Shown: positions 9,273 through 18,618, numbered from the stretch's first letter. The stretch: DNA of 64,000 nucleotides from Oceanobacillus_B kapialis (GCF_042685265.1 NZ_JBHUMX010000040.1), one strand, 5' to 3'. The notes: generated by a model not told the origin, from the letters alone. Numbers and translations are program-made.

Positions 9273-9932
9273 TTACTCCTCAGCCATATTGAGTAGTTCT
9301 AGCAGCTGTCTGGATGCCTCTTCATAGGAAGATTCCATGATATTACCTTTTATTCCTTCAATTAATTCCTCCGATTTGGGGTCGGTTACGGTTAAGACTT
9401 TGACATCTCCATTAAACATCTCGTCTACTTTCTCCCGAGCCTGGTCTAAATTATCGTATGTCTTGTCCTCTGGTTCCACACCGTCTGGCTCTCCTTTTCC
9501 AGACATACCTTCTGTATCACTTAATAGACTTTGCTGCATGGAGTCATACTCGTGACTTGTCGTTTCTGCTTTATTTCTTGCCAATACAACAGAATCATCT
9601 ACTACAAACACTTTTACTCCTGTAATCCCTTCCCCTTCAAGAATTGATTCAAAAAAGGAAGATACTCCCCCTTCATGAACGCCAGAGCTGCCAATGGTAC
9701 TATACAGGCTTTGCCCCATCCCACTATACGTACTTCCATTCTGGTTGGTTGTTTCTTTTTTATCTCTTGAAACTCCTGGAATAATATCTGGGTTATTCAT
9801 ATTCTCATGGGAATGACTCACTTGTTCCATATTTGGCTCTTCCGTACTTTCCTCTGCATTGTTTTCTTGATTACAAGCTGCTAAAAATCCAATTGACAAC
9901 ATGATTAGTAGACTTAATTTTCCTAATTTCAT
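9273..9932 (-). CDS. YhcN/YlaJ-like sporulation lipoprotein
   Basis: A 219-residue predicted lipoprotein: signal peptide MKLGKLSLLIMLSIGFLAAC with the lipobox cysteine at residue 20. The second half contains VKVFVVDDSVVLAR and VKVLTVTDPKSEELIEGI, which resemble the YhcN/YlaJ spore lipoprotein family; this match is from memory and is moderate. An earlier ATG at 9947 was rejected because the ribosome binding site GGAGGG lies inside that extension, seven bases before the ATG at 9932. The region after the lipobox is rich in N, E, S and H. It converges on pstB. Confidence 0.65.
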   Translation of the reverse strand: MKLGKLSLLIMLSIGFLAACNQENNAEESTEEPNMEQVSHSHENMNNPDIIPGVSRDKKETTNQNGSTYSGMGQSLYSTIGSSGVHEGGVSSFFESILEGEGITGVKVFVVDDSVVLARNKAETTSHEYDSMQQSLLSDTEGMSGKGEPDGVEPEDKTYDNLDQAREKVDEMFNGDVKVLTVTDPKSEELIEGIKGNIMESSYEEASRQLLELLNMAEE

Positions 9933-10045
9933 CTCAGAACCCTCCATTCCTATTTACGAGATAGTGTACCCAAATAAAAAGAATGCATGAATGGTTATTT
10001 ATGGTGACATAATAAAGCCTAGCAATATGCAGGGAGGTATAACTT

Positions 10046-10795
10046 ATGTCAGATGAAAAGAAACAGAACGAAGCCGAAAAGGAGAATCTCTCCAGAAGAA
10101 GGTTCTTACGTAATTCCGGTATTGCCGTTGGCGGTTTAGCAGTTGGGGGTGTACTAGGGAGCGTCATTCCTTGGAATACCGAAACAGCAGAAAATAACCA
10201 GCAGCAGACGGAAGAAGTCAAGAACTACAATCACGCATTAATGTATTTTAACCAGGCAGAGTTTCGCGCAATTGAAGCTGCCACAGAACGAATTTTTCCG
10301 CAGGATGACAATGGGCCAGGGGCAAGGGAACTTGGAGTTGCCTATTATATTGATCACCAATTGGCCGGCTCCTATGGCTTTAATGCACGTGATTATATGC
10401 AGCCCCCATTTTTTCATGGTGAGAAAGAGCAAGGTTATCAAGGTAGACTTAATCGCAGAGAGATATACAGAATTGGAATTAGAGAAATGCAAAATTATAG
10501 TCACCAAACCTTTGAGAAAGGGTTCACCGAATTATCTGAGGAAGAGCAGGATCAGGTACTAACCGACTTTGCAGAAGAAAAGGTGAATGTTACAACGATT
10601 TCCCCAGGGAACTTTTTTCAACTATTGCGTTCGATGACTTTAGAAGGTGTATATAGTGATCCTCTTTATGGTGGGAATAAAGACATGGACGGCTGGAAAA
10701 TGCGCGATTATCCCGGAAATCAGATGAATTATACCGAAATTATTGAGGGCGATTTTAAAGAAATTCCACCAAACAGCCTGCGAGATCATATGTAG
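10046..10795 (+). CDS. Gluconate 2-dehydrogenase subunit 3-like Tat protein
   Basis: A 249-residue protein with a twin-arginine signal, S16-RRRFL, followed by a Gly/Val-rich hydrophobic stretch. The rest matches the gluconate 2-dehydrogenase subunit 3 family (AIEAATERIFPQDDNGPGARELGVAYYID, then QLLRSMTLEGVYSDPLYGGN). In such enzymes the small subunit is the Tat-targeted partner that carries the flavoprotein across the membrane. The gene lies directly before a GMC flavoprotein and a tatA gene. The ribosome binding site is AGGGAGG. The sugar or alcohol oxidised is unknown; no cytochrome c subunit is encoded nearby. Confidence 0.85.
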   Translation: MSDEKKQNEAEKENLSRRRFLRNSGIAVGGLAVGGVLGSVIPWNTETAENNQQQTEEVKNYNHALMYFNQAEFRAIEAATERIFPQDDNGPGARELGVAYYIDHQLAGSYGFNARDYMQPPFFHGEKEQGYQGRLNRREIYRIGIREMQNYSHQTFEKGFTELSEEEQDQVLTDFAEEKVNVTTISPGNFFQLLRSMTLEGVYSDPLYGGNKDMDGWKMRDYPGNQMNYTEIIEGDFKEIPPNSLRDHM

Positions 10796-10886
10796 AGACC
10801 TGATATACGCCAAAGCTCGATCGTAACGGAACTTACCCTCTTAGAAAATTAATCGCAACAAATGTACAAGAAAGGAAGTATGTTAG

Positions 10887-12602
10887 ATGGTTAAAAAATT
10901 ACCGAAAACAGACGTTGTCATTGTAGGAGTTGGTTGGGCAGGTGGAATTATCGCTTCGGAGCTAACGAAACAGGGATTAAACGTAGTTGGCTTGGAAAAA
11001 GGGCAAGAACGGGAAACAGAGGACTATTTTATGGTTCATGATGAATTACGGTATGCCCTGCGATATGAACTCATGCAGGACCTTTCAAAAGATACCATTA
11101 CTTTTAGAGGAAATGAAAAAGTACGCGCCCTTCCAATGAGGCAATACGGATCTTTCTTATTTGGGGATGGACTAGGCGGCGCGGGTGTGCACTGGAACGG
11201 GCAAACATTCCGTTTTCTCCCATACGATTTTGAGATTCGCAGCAAAACGATCGAACGTTACGGTAAAAATAAAATCCCTGCTGATATGACAATTCAAGAT
11301 TGGGGCATTACGTATGATGAATTAGAACCATACTTCGATAAGTTTGAAAAAATGGCAGGTATTTCAGGAGAAGAGAATCCTTTAGGTGGGAAGCGTTCAG
11401 ATAAGTATCCAACTGGTCCTATGAAACATTCTCCCCAGATGAGAATGTTCAAAAAGGCAACAGAAAACTTAGGCTACCACCCTTACACGATGCCATCGGC
11501 TAACCTATCCGAGTCGTACGAGAATCCAGATGGGATCTCGCGAGCAGCCTGCCAATACTGTGCATTTTGTGAACGATTTGGCTGTGAGTATGGGGCAAAA
11601 GCTGATCCAGTTGTTACCGTCATCCCCGTAGCAAAACAGACAGGGAAATTTGATTTACGAACACACTCCTGGGTTAGAAGAATCCTACATAAGGATGGAA
11701 AAGCTACTGGGGTGCGATATACGGATGTTACAACAGGGGAAGAAATTGAACAACCAGCAGACACAGTTGTGGTAACAAGCTACGTGTTTAATAATGTGAA
11801 ACTGTTGTTAAACTCTAAAATCGGGAAACCTTATGACTCTTCCACCGGGAAAGGAGTAGTAGGGAAAAACTATGCTTACCAGGTTGTAAAAGGCTCTGCC
11901 GTTGGATATTTTGAAGATGAAAAGTTTAACAATTTTGCTGGTGCCGGAGCATTGGGGATGGTCATTGATGATTTTAATGGAGATAATTTTGATCACTCTG
12001 ACGTTAACTTTATTCATGGTGGATATTTATCTTTAACACAAACTGGACAACGACCAATTCAAAACAACCCCATACCAAAGGATTCACCAACATGGGGTAA
12101 AGAATTTAAGAAAAACTCTTTAAGTTACATTAACAAAACATTATCTGTCAGTGCGATGGGTGCCAGCATGCCTTATAAGCAGCATTACTTAGATTTGGAT
12201 CCAGTCTATAAGGACACGTTTGGAGACCCATTAATCCGCATGACATATGACTTTAGAGATCAAGATCGTAACCTTGCGCAATTTACCGCGAAAAAGGCAC
12301 AAGAGATTTTACAAGAAATGGGTGCCGATAAAATTGACACAATGAAAGAACTGGGCCCTTACAATATTACGACCTACCAATCCACTCATAATACAGGTGG
12401 GGTAATTATGGGAGCAGATCCGGAAACATCCGCGGTAAATAACTATTCTCAAATGTGGGATATGGAGAACCTGTTTGTCGTAGGCGCTTCCTCGTTTCCA
12501 CACAATAGTGGATACAATCCTACAGACACAGTGGGAGCCTTAGCTTATCGAGCTGCGGAAGGAATTATAAAATATCAGAAAGATGGCGGACTATTAGCGT
12601 AA
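10887..12602 (+). CDS. GMC-family FAD oxidoreductase (large subunit)
   Basis: A 571-residue flavoprotein of the glucose-methanol-choline family, closest in pattern to the large subunit of membrane gluconate/sorbitol-type dehydrogenases. The N terminus has the FAD dinucleotide fold VIVGVGWAGGIIASEL with the acidic end GLEKG. A cysteine-rich patch CQYCAFCERFGCEYGAK lies near residue 215. The C-terminal catalytic region has STHNTGG (H501) and FPHNSGYNPTDT (H539), the usual active-site histidine pair. It has no signal peptide, so it is expected to be exported by piggyback on the Tat-targeted small subunit. The donor is unknown; the acceptor is probably a quinone or cytochrome. Confidence 0.85.
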   Translation: MVKKLPKTDVVIVGVGWAGGIIASELTKQGLNVVGLEKGQERETEDYFMVHDELRYALRYELMQDLSKDTITFRGNEKVRALPMRQYGSFLFGDGLGGAGVHWNGQTFRFLPYDFEIRSKTIERYGKNKIPADMTIQDWGITYDELEPYFDKFEKMAGISGEENPLGGKRSDKYPTGPMKHSPQMRMFKKATENLGYHPYTMPSANLSESYENPDGISRAACQYCAFCERFGCEYGAKADPVVTVIPVAKQTGKFDLRTHSWVRRILHKDGKATGVRYTDVTTGEEIEQPADTVVVTSYVFNNVKLLLNSKIGKPYDSSTGKGVVGKNYAYQVVKGSAVGYFEDEKFNNFAGAGALGMVIDDFNGDNFDHSDVNFIHGGYLSLTQTGQRPIQNNPIPKDSPTWGKEFKKNSLSYINKTLSVSAMGASMPYKQHYLDLDPVYKDTFGDPLIRMTYDFRDQDRNLAQFTAKKAQEILQEMGADKIDTMKELGPYNITTYQSTHNTGGVIMGADPETSAVNNYSQMWDMENLFVVGASSFPHNSGYNPTDTVGALAYRAAEGIIKYQKDGGLLA

Positions 12603-12639
12603 CCACCCGTCTTCTTTCAATCTGAAGGTAGGTTGAGTG

Positions 12640-12843
12640 ATGTTATCAAATATTGGGATACCGGGTTTAATTATCATTCTCGTAATTACCCTCATTATAT
12701 TCGGACCGAAAAAACTTCCGGAGATTGGTTCAGCTTTCGGAAAAACGTTGTCTGAATTTAAACGATCAACAAATGAGCTTTTAGAAGATGATGTACAGCA
12801 AGTCACAACGACTAAAGAAGCAGATGAAAAACACCAGGCATAG
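12640..12843 (+). CDS. tatA: Twin-arginine translocase subunit TatA
   Basis: A 67-residue protein with the TatA/E plan: short N terminus, one membrane helix (PGLIIILVITLIIF), the hinge motif FGPKKLPEIG, an amphipathic helix (SAFGKTLSEFKRST) and an acidic tail. It forms the pore of the Tat export system. A GTG three bases upstream is possible, but ATG at 12640 has ideal spacing from GAAGGTAGG. It is the third gene after a Tat-signal subunit and a GMC oxidoreductase, so it looks like a dedicated TatA for that enzyme; no tatC is nearby. Confidence 0.92.
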   Translation: MLSNIGIPGLIIILVITLIIFGPKKLPEIGSAFGKTLSEFKRSTNELLEDDVQQVTTTKEADEKHQA

Positions 12844-12858
12844 CGTAGCCTGGTGTTT
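12827..12858. terminator. Terminator of the GMC-tatA operon
   Basis: AAAACACCAGGC and GCCTGGTGTTTT form a 12-bp stem followed by ATTATTTTTT. It overlaps the tatA stop codon and may also serve the convergent chemoreceptor gene. Confidence 0.88.
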
Positions 12859-12867
12859 TATTATTTT

Positions 12868-14574
12868 TTACTCTATTATAAAGCGTTGTGTCTTGGCTGA
12901 TAATGATTCGGAGGTGGCGGTAAGCTTCATTCCAATTTCGTGAGTTGCTTTAACGGAGTGCAATTGCAACTCACTGCTCCCTAGCATCTGTTCTGCACTT
13001 GCCAAGGTTTCTTGTGAGACGGAAGAAAATTCTCCAGCTATCTGTTCGAGTGACGGGAGCTGTTGTTTCAATCCGCTTAACTCCATTTGTAATCCACGCA
13101 GTTTCCCTCCAACATCATGTATTTCATGAAGCAGTCCATCGAGGGATACTTGTGACTCATTCGACATCTCAAGTGTTCGGTGCGTTTTTTGCAACATCTG
13201 ATCAAACTCCTGTGAAGCATGCGTCGTTATGCTTTCCATGTTATGGACTGAAGACGTAATTTGGGAGGCAGCTTTAGCAGATTGCTCAGCCAGCTTCCCA
13301 ACCTCTTCTGCTACTACCGCAAATCCTTTACCAGCTTCTCCTGCCCGCGCAGCTTCAATCGAAGCATTAAGGGATAATAACTTTGTCTGCTCTGTAATTC
13401 CTTGGATTAGCCCAACTAGATCGCTAATGGATTTAGCATCTGACTGTAATTGCCTTACCGTCTCCGTTAATTGCGCAAAATCCTTCTCAAAGGTTTGGAC
13501 AGTTTGAATCAACTTTGTCATGGAATGATTTCCCGATTCGGCAGATTCATGCATCCCATCAGCGCTAGTAAAAACGGTATCCATATTAACAAGCATCTCT
13601 TCCATTTGATGCTTCATTTCCCGGAAGTTTTCTGCACTCACCTCTGAACTTCCTGCTGTCTGCTCCGCACCTTCCTTTACAACCAATATCGCCTGGTTCA
13701 ATTCCTGATTCGATGCTAAGGTCCCTTCGGAGGATCCCTGTAATTCCTTTCCATGCTTTTGAAGCTGTAAGGTAGTTTTTCGGATATCACGAAGCAACTG
13801 AACCATTTGATTCATCATCGCGTCATAGCTTTTTTTAAGGGAGATGAACTCTGGGAGGGTGGTTTGAATTTCCACCTGTTGCTGTAGGTCCCCTTCCCTC
13901 ACTTCCCTCATAGCATTTCTTAATACCATCAAAGGCTTAGTCAAACTACTCACAAATAACACTATAAGGACAATGCTGATGGCTATACTAATGGCAATAA
14001 CGATAATAGTAGACCACGCCATTTCTTGAACAGGTCCCATATAAGAAGACACTGGCACAGCAATCACATAGGTACCATTAATTTCATCCATTTCCTGAAA
14101 CGTAAATGTATAGGCTTCTCCACTAATTTGCTCATTAAAAATGCCATTCTGTTCCTCACTAATCTGGGCAACAATTGACTCAGGTATAGGAGCCGCCTGC
14201 TGATTCCCTGTTTCAAAAGGGGTTGCTTCCCCATCTGTTATGTAATAATAGCTTGACTCGATTCCTTCATCTGCGAGCTTTTCTTGTTGCGTCTGGATAT
14301 TAGCGACGAGCTGTTGCTGAAAATAGGCATCATCACTAACATATAAAAATTTTAAATTGTCCGCGATATACCCCATAAGCTCTGCTTCTCTTAGCAGACG
14401 GTTTTCAATCGATTCTGTTGTCATGTCTCTCGCTTTACTGTATGAAACAGTTCCTACTACCGTAATGGAGAGAATAAAGATAGAAATAAAAAGAATGAGT
14501 AATCTACTACGAAGACTTAGTTTAGTTAATGCTTCTCTCGCTTTTGAATAAAATGTTTGCTTTATTTTACTCAC
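12868..14574 (-). CDS. Methyl-accepting chemotaxis protein
   Basis: A transmembrane chemoreceptor of 568 residues. An N-terminal helix (residues about 20-42) is followed by an external sensor domain of about 150 residues, a second helix (IIVIAISIAISIVLIVLFV), a HAMP domain (SLTKPLMVLRNAMREVREGDL) and a long cytoplasmic coiled coil whose hairpin tip reads LLSLNASIEAARAGEAGKGFAVVAEEVGKLAEQS, the CheA/CheW contact. A TTG seven codons upstream is possible, but AGGGGGG followed by six bases points to GTG at 14574. The ligand is unknown; the sensor lacks an obvious Cache signature that I could verify. No che genes are close by. Confidence 0.9.
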   Translation of the reverse strand: MSKIKQTFYSKAREALTKLSLRSRLLILFISIFILSITVVGTVSYSKARDMTTESIENRLLREAELMGYIADNLKFLYVSDDAYFQQQLVANIQTQQEKLADEGIESSYYYITDGEATPFETGNQQAAPIPESIVAQISEEQNGIFNEQISGEAYTFTFQEMDEINGTYVIAVPVSSYMGPVQEMAWSTIIVIAISIAISIVLIVLFVSSLTKPLMVLRNAMREVREGDLQQQVEIQTTLPEFISLKKSYDAMMNQMVQLLRDIRKTTLQLQKHGKELQGSSEGTLASNQELNQAILVVKEGAEQTAGSSEVSAENFREMKHQMEEMLVNMDTVFTSADGMHESAESGNHSMTKLIQTVQTFEKDFAQLTETVRQLQSDAKSISDLVGLIQGITEQTKLLSLNASIEAARAGEAGKGFAVVAEEVGKLAEQSAKAASQITSSVHNMESITTHASQEFDQMLQKTHRTLEMSNESQVSLDGLLHEIHDVGGKLRGLQMELSGLKQQLPSLEQIAGEFSSVSQETLASAEQMLGSSELQLHSVKATHEIGMKLTATSESLSAKTQRFIIE

Positions 14575-14667
14575 CGGTGTCCCCCCTAAAAACAACTCTA
14601 TTGTAAAAATTATATCAAGGGGGGATTAATTTATTGTAAATTATTCATTAAGAATAGTTAATTTGTA

Positions 14668-15729
14668 CTAGATACCTTCCTCTCTACTAATAGAGGGCAG
14701 TAAATTATCAATAAGTCGGGCTTTTTGCTGACTCATCACATAACCTCCATAATACGGGTCTTCTGCTTTCATATTACGCAGATCTAATAGCCGTCTAAAT
14801 AGCTTATTTACAAACTCCCTGTCACCTATTTCCTTAAAGCAGAGGATTAAAATACTATATACAGCAGGAGATTCCTCATATACAGTCGGGACTTTAGTCC
14901 CTCGTTTATACCTGCTATAAATTTTACGTTTATCGAGAAATTCCTTCTTAATAAACGTTAAAAACACTTCAGAAACTCCACCTGCTAAAGAGAGCTGGTA
15001 AGCAGTTAGTGCCTGCTCTGTCATGTCTACTTCTTCTTCATAGACATACTGCTCACTCAATGTGTGATAAGACTTGGGAAAAAAGCCGTCTTTTAAAGGG
15101 GCGTGCAAAAGTTTCTTAACTGTAGACTCGTAAATCAAGTTAGAGATGAGTCCTTTGTTTCTCATTTTCCCTAACGCTTCTACCTCCACAGAAGATAATG
15201 TAAGGTAATTGCTATGATAACGCATCCCTTTATCGTAAAAATCTATTAGGACATCTTTACATCTGTTATGGGACTTAACAAACATCGCCATTTGTTCTGC
15301 CGTTTTTCTGTACGGATAAGTACTGTCAGGCCAATGTTCACCTGCATCCAGCAATGCAGATATAATGCGCAAATCGTCTACTAAGTTATTTGCAAAATCA
15401 AGGCATTTACCATCGTCTGCTTTTTTCCAGTAAACCATGCCATCTTGCTTAAGAAAATGCTTAACCAATTGAACATAGGCATGATCGAACTGGTTTTTAT
15501 CTTTTTTTTCACCAGCATAACGCATCCAAAATCCAATTGACTCTGAAAGAGCCTCCTGACCCGAAGGTTTAATCGAAGTGGCGAGTGTTCCATTAGCGTT
15601 TATAAGGTGTTTTTCTATGAAACGTTCTGTTACCAGGTAACTTGCTTTAGATCGATTTCCTTTTACATTAATCACTACATTTATAACAAGAAGGATAAGT
15701 ATGATAACTGCGAACAACGGGATTAACAT
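14668..15729 (-). CDS. Membrane-anchored protein, possible six-hairpin glycosidase fold
   Basis: A 353-residue protein with one N-terminal membrane helix (residues 1-22, IPLFAVIILILLVINVVINV) and a soluble remainder. The recurring pattern of helices with aromatic and Asp residues (SESIGFWMRYAGE, MVYWKKADDGKC, DLRIISALLDAGEHW, DYYD-like FYDKGMRYHSNY) recalls alpha/alpha-toroid enzymes of the GH8/YdaJ type. The match is a weak impression, not a clear motif. A good site, GAGGTGG, precedes the ATG. It sits alone between the chemoreceptor and a small protein gene. If the fold is right, it could act on or secrete an exopolysaccharide. Confidence 0.4.
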   Translation of the reverse strand: MLIPLFAVIILILLVINVVINVKGNRSKASYLVTERFIEKHLINANGTLATSIKPSGQEALSESIGFWMRYAGEKKDKNQFDHAYVQLVKHFLKQDGMVYWKKADDGKCLDFANNLVDDLRIISALLDAGEHWPDSTYPYRKTAEQMAMFVKSHNRCKDVLIDFYDKGMRYHSNYLTLSSVEVEALGKMRNKGLISNLIYESTVKKLLHAPLKDGFFPKSYHTLSEQYVYEEEVDMTEQALTAYQLSLAGGVSEVFLTFIKKEFLDKRKIYSRYKRGTKVPTVYEESPAVYSILILCFKEIGDREFVNKLFRRLLDLRNMKAEDPYYGGYVMSQQKARLIDNLLPSISREEGI

Positions 15730-15925
15730 GGCTCCACCTCTTTTTATAAGTTATGGCTTGAACGTGTTATTTCTTCCACTTTCGTTCACTATTAAGAACA
15801 TTTCATCCAAAAAAATTAACTCAAACTATTGTTCTTTATAGAGAACATACAATACTTTTTACTTCCCTGCAACCTTTTTCCAGACTTTTTGCAGCGAAAC
15901 TAGCATATATTTTAAATAATTAACA

Positions 15926-15963
15926 AGGTACCCATTCACTTTTCATGCTAGTGGGTACCTTGA
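15926..15963. terminator. Hairpin between small protein gene and upstream region
   Basis: CAAGGTACCCA and TGGGTACCTTG pair perfectly around a 16-base loop. It lies just downstream of the small minus-strand gene and is T-rich enough on neither side to be certain; best read as its terminator. Confidence 0.6.
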
Positions 15964-15973
15964 TTGAAGCCTT

Positions 15974-16105
15974 TTATTTCTTTGTTATATACTGATTTGG
16001 CTCTTCTCCGCCTTTTGAATTGCTATTTTTATACTGGCTTTTTCGACCATTGCGATGTTCCCCGTGATTTTTGTTCTCCTTAAACTGGTTGTTCTTTTCA
16101 TCCAT
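15974..16105 (-). CDS. Small hydrophilic protein, 43 residues
   Basis: A short gene encoding a very polar, Lys/Asn/Glu-rich peptide beginning MDEKNNQFKENKN and ending NQYITKK. The ATG follows AAAGGGG by eight bases and a stem-loop follows the stop, which together make it credible. There is no signal, membrane segment or cysteine. Composition resembles small sporulation or stress peptides of Bacillaceae, but I recognise no family. It reads toward the hypothetical membrane gene and divergently from the CPA1 antiporter. Confidence 0.6.
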   Translation of the reverse strand: MDEKNNQFKENKNHGEHRNGRKSQYKNSNSKGGEEPNQYITKK

Positions 16106-16275
16106 GTAAAATGCCCCTTTTTCAAAAGTTTTTTCTAGTATTTCGCACTCTAGGGTTCTTATACACGTGAAAAAAATGGTGATATGGAAGGCGTTATGTT
16201 TTGTTTTTTCAGAATTAAAGTATAAAATTATAAGAAGAACGATATGTTTTACTACATCGGAGGGTTGTTCCTATA

Positions 16276-17754
16276 ATGTCAATGGAAACAATGATTTTCT
16301 TATTTACTGCCATGCTCCTCATGGGAGTGTTGGCCACTAAATTCTCTACTCGTCTTGGACTACCCTCACTAGTTTTATTCCTTCTTGTTGGAATGGGTAT
16401 GAACCAATTTTTCTTCTTTGAAAATGTGGAAATCACACAATTAATTGGAATTATGGCGCTCATTATCATCTTATTCGAAGGTGGGACCCAAACAAAATGG
16501 GCTCACATAAAACCTATCATTGGCTCTGCCAGTATTTTGGCAACCGTTGGCGTTTTAATAACTTCTCTTATTGCTGGGCTTGCTGCAATGTATATCCTCG
16601 ATTTTTCCTTACTGGAAGGAATGCTATTCGGCGCTATTGTTGGTTCCACAGATGCCGCTGCTGTATTTTCCGTGTTAGGCAATAAAAACATTAAAGGAAA
16701 ACTCACTTCTACCCTTGAAGCCGAATCAGGTTCAAACGATCCAATGGCCGTTTTTTTAACAGTTGCTTTTATTGAAATGATTCAGGTTCCTGATGCTTCT
16801 ATATGGACAGCAATCGGCAGCTTTTTTGTCCAAATGGGCCTTGGGCTGGTTCTTGGGTTTGCACTTGGAAAATTAACTGTTCTTACAATCAACCATATTA
16901 AGTTGGATACGGCTGGTCTTTATCCTGTCCTTGCCTTGGCAATGGCCTCGCTTACGTATATTTTAACTGATTCAATTGGCGGAAGTGGCTTACTTGCTGT
17001 ATATATAATGGCTGTTGTCGTAGGAAATAGTGATCTCCTTTATCGCTTTAGTATCTTAAGATTTAATGAAGGTTTTGCCTGGATGATGCAAATTCTAATG
17101 TTTATATTGCTAGGTTTGTTAGTCTTTCCAAACCAGCTATTGGATATTTTTTGGCAAGGTATTGCTTTATCTATCATCCTCATGTTCCTGGCAAGACCGA
17201 TTGCGGTTTTCATTTCACTCTTTTTCTTAAAATACAATATAAAGGAGCAGCTGTTTGTATCTTGGGCAGGCCTTAAAGGAGCCGTCCCAATTGTACTAGC
17301 AACATACCCGATCATTGCTGATATTGAAAGCAGTCAACTTATCTTTAATGCTGTATTCTTCGTTGTATTAATGTCAGCTCTTGTACAAGGTAGTAGCCTG
17401 TCTTGGCTGGCAGAGAAATTCCACTTAACGGGAGAAGAGAAGGAAAACCTGTTACCAAGCCTAGAAATTATTAATTTGGGAACGACAGATTCTGAAATAA
17501 TGGAGGTAGCCATTAATCGCCACTCACCCGCGGTAGATACTTCACTCATCGATTTGGAACTACCTGATAACACCTTGATTATTGGGATTATACGCGAGGG
17601 TGAGCTGATCACGCCAAGTGGTAATTCTGTCATTCAACATAAAGATACCCTTTACGTTTTAAGTCACAAGAAGAGTAGAGAAAAAGCAAAGGCTGCCTTA
17701 ATTGGCAAAAAGAAAGAGAAAAAAGAGAAGCAAGTTATTGATGCAGAAAAATAA
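16276..17754 (+). CDS. CPA1-type K+(Na+)/H+ antiporter with TrkA-C domain
   Basis: A 492-residue antiporter. Residues 1 to about 385 hold 11-12 membrane spans with ALIIILFEGGTQTKW, GAIVGSTDAAAVFSVL (the Asp pair of the ion site region) and LEAESGSNDPMAVFLT, all typical of CPA1 NhaP2/CvrA-type exchangers. The C-terminal part (about 400-480) is a TrkA-C (RCK_C) ligand-binding domain ending in a Lys-rich tail. Such proteins expel K+ or Na+ in exchange for protons and may be gated by nucleotides. The ribosome binding site is GGAGGG, with spacing of about 11. Confidence 0.88.
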   Translation: MSMETMIFLFTAMLLMGVLATKFSTRLGLPSLVLFLLVGMGMNQFFFFENVEITQLIGIMALIIILFEGGTQTKWAHIKPIIGSASILATVGVLITSLIAGLAAMYILDFSLLEGMLFGAIVGSTDAAAVFSVLGNKNIKGKLTSTLEAESGSNDPMAVFLTVAFIEMIQVPDASIWTAIGSFFVQMGLGLVLGFALGKLTVLTINHIKLDTAGLYPVLALAMASLTYILTDSIGGSGLLAVYIMAVVVGNSDLLYRFSILRFNEGFAWMMQILMFILLGLLVFPNQLLDIFWQGIALSIILMFLARPIAVFISLFFLKYNIKEQLFVSWAGLKGAVPIVLATYPIIADIESSQLIFNAVFFVVLMSALVQGSSLSWLAEKFHLTGEEKENLLPSLEIINLGTTDSEIMEVAINRHSPAVDTSLIDLELPDNTLIIGIIREGELITPSGNSVIQHKDTLYVLSHKKSREKAKAALIGKKKEKKEKQVIDAEK

Positions 17755-17795
17755 AAGGAGGCATTTCGGGGAGCAATTCCCAGATGCCTCCTTTG
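17752..17795. terminator. Bidirectional terminator between antiporter and acetyltransferase
   Basis: AAAGGAGGCAT and ATGCCTCCTTT form an 11-bp stem with an internal GGGGA/TTCCC hairpin, between two converging genes. T or A runs lie on both sides. Confidence 0.85.
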
Positions 17796-17798
17796 CTT

Positions 17799-18392
17799 TT
17801 ACATTAGCCAATTGTTCTCGGATACTTGTTGCATTTTCTTCTCATACTCTCGTTTAAGCATGCTATAAACCACCGTGTCATGGTAATGCAAGCCATCGAA
17901 ATCGGTTTGTCTCAGCACGCCTTCCTTCTGAAACCCAAATTTCTCCATAAGCTTTTTAGATCCTTTATTTCCTGCAAAAATATCGCCGACAATACGATTT
18001 AACTGTAGCTTATGGAAGCCAAATTCCAATACAGCCTCCAAAATCTCTGTCATAACTCCTTTTTTTTGATATTCCTCTCGGATAATCGCTCCCATTTCTG
18101 TTTTTCGATGCCATAAGTCTAGCTTGTGGAAACGAAATTGTCCTACTACTTCTTTTGTCTTCTTATTCAAAATTACCCACGGGATTTCTTTTTTCTCGGC
18201 AAACCGTTTTAAATACTTGGCAATCTCCTCTCGCATTTCAGATTCTGTACGAACCGGGTGCGGAGTAATATATTGCATTGTTTTTTTGTCTCCCATAAAA
18301 AGAAGCAATGTTTTGGCATCTTCTTCCTTGATGCCCCTCAACAAATAATGCTTCGTTTCTAATACCGGTATATTCGTAATTTCTATATTCAC
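17799..18392 (-). CDS. GNAT-family N-acetyltransferase (RimJ/RimL-like)
   Basis: A 197-residue acetyltransferase. The pattern LRGIKEEDAKTLLLFM, then GAIIREEYQKKGVMTEILEAVLEFGFHKLQLNRIVGDIFAGNKGSKKLMEKFGFQKEGVLRQ, is the Acetyltransf_3 arrangement found in RimJ/RimL and amino-group acetylases. It would transfer acetyl from acetyl-CoA to an amine on a ribosomal protein, antibiotic or metabolite; the acceptor is unknown. The start is GTG at 18392, ten bases after GGGAGGA. Confidence 0.85.
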   Translation of the reverse strand: MNIEITNIPVLETKHYLLRGIKEEDAKTLLLFMGDKKTMQYITPHPVRTESEMREEIAKYLKRFAEKKEIPWVILNKKTKEVVGQFRFHKLDLWHRKTEMGAIIREEYQKKGVMTEILEAVLEFGFHKLQLNRIVGDIFAGNKGSKKLMEKFGFQKEGVLRQTDFDGLHYHDTVVYSMLKREYEKKMQQVSENNWLM

Positions 18393-18618
18393 TCGCTCAC
18401 TGCTCCTCCCACGGGGATTTATATTATTATTTTAACAGGTTCCTACTTGAAAAGTTACCAGCCCCCTGCCCCCAAAACCATCGTTTCTTCGATCATAGCA
18501 ACGAAAAGGGCACTGACAGATATGGAATTTCGTCATTTATATGATGTTTGTCCAATGGCAATGTTAATCAATTTCATAATTTGTTAGTGAGCTACAAATC
18601 TTGATAGGAGGTAATCTT

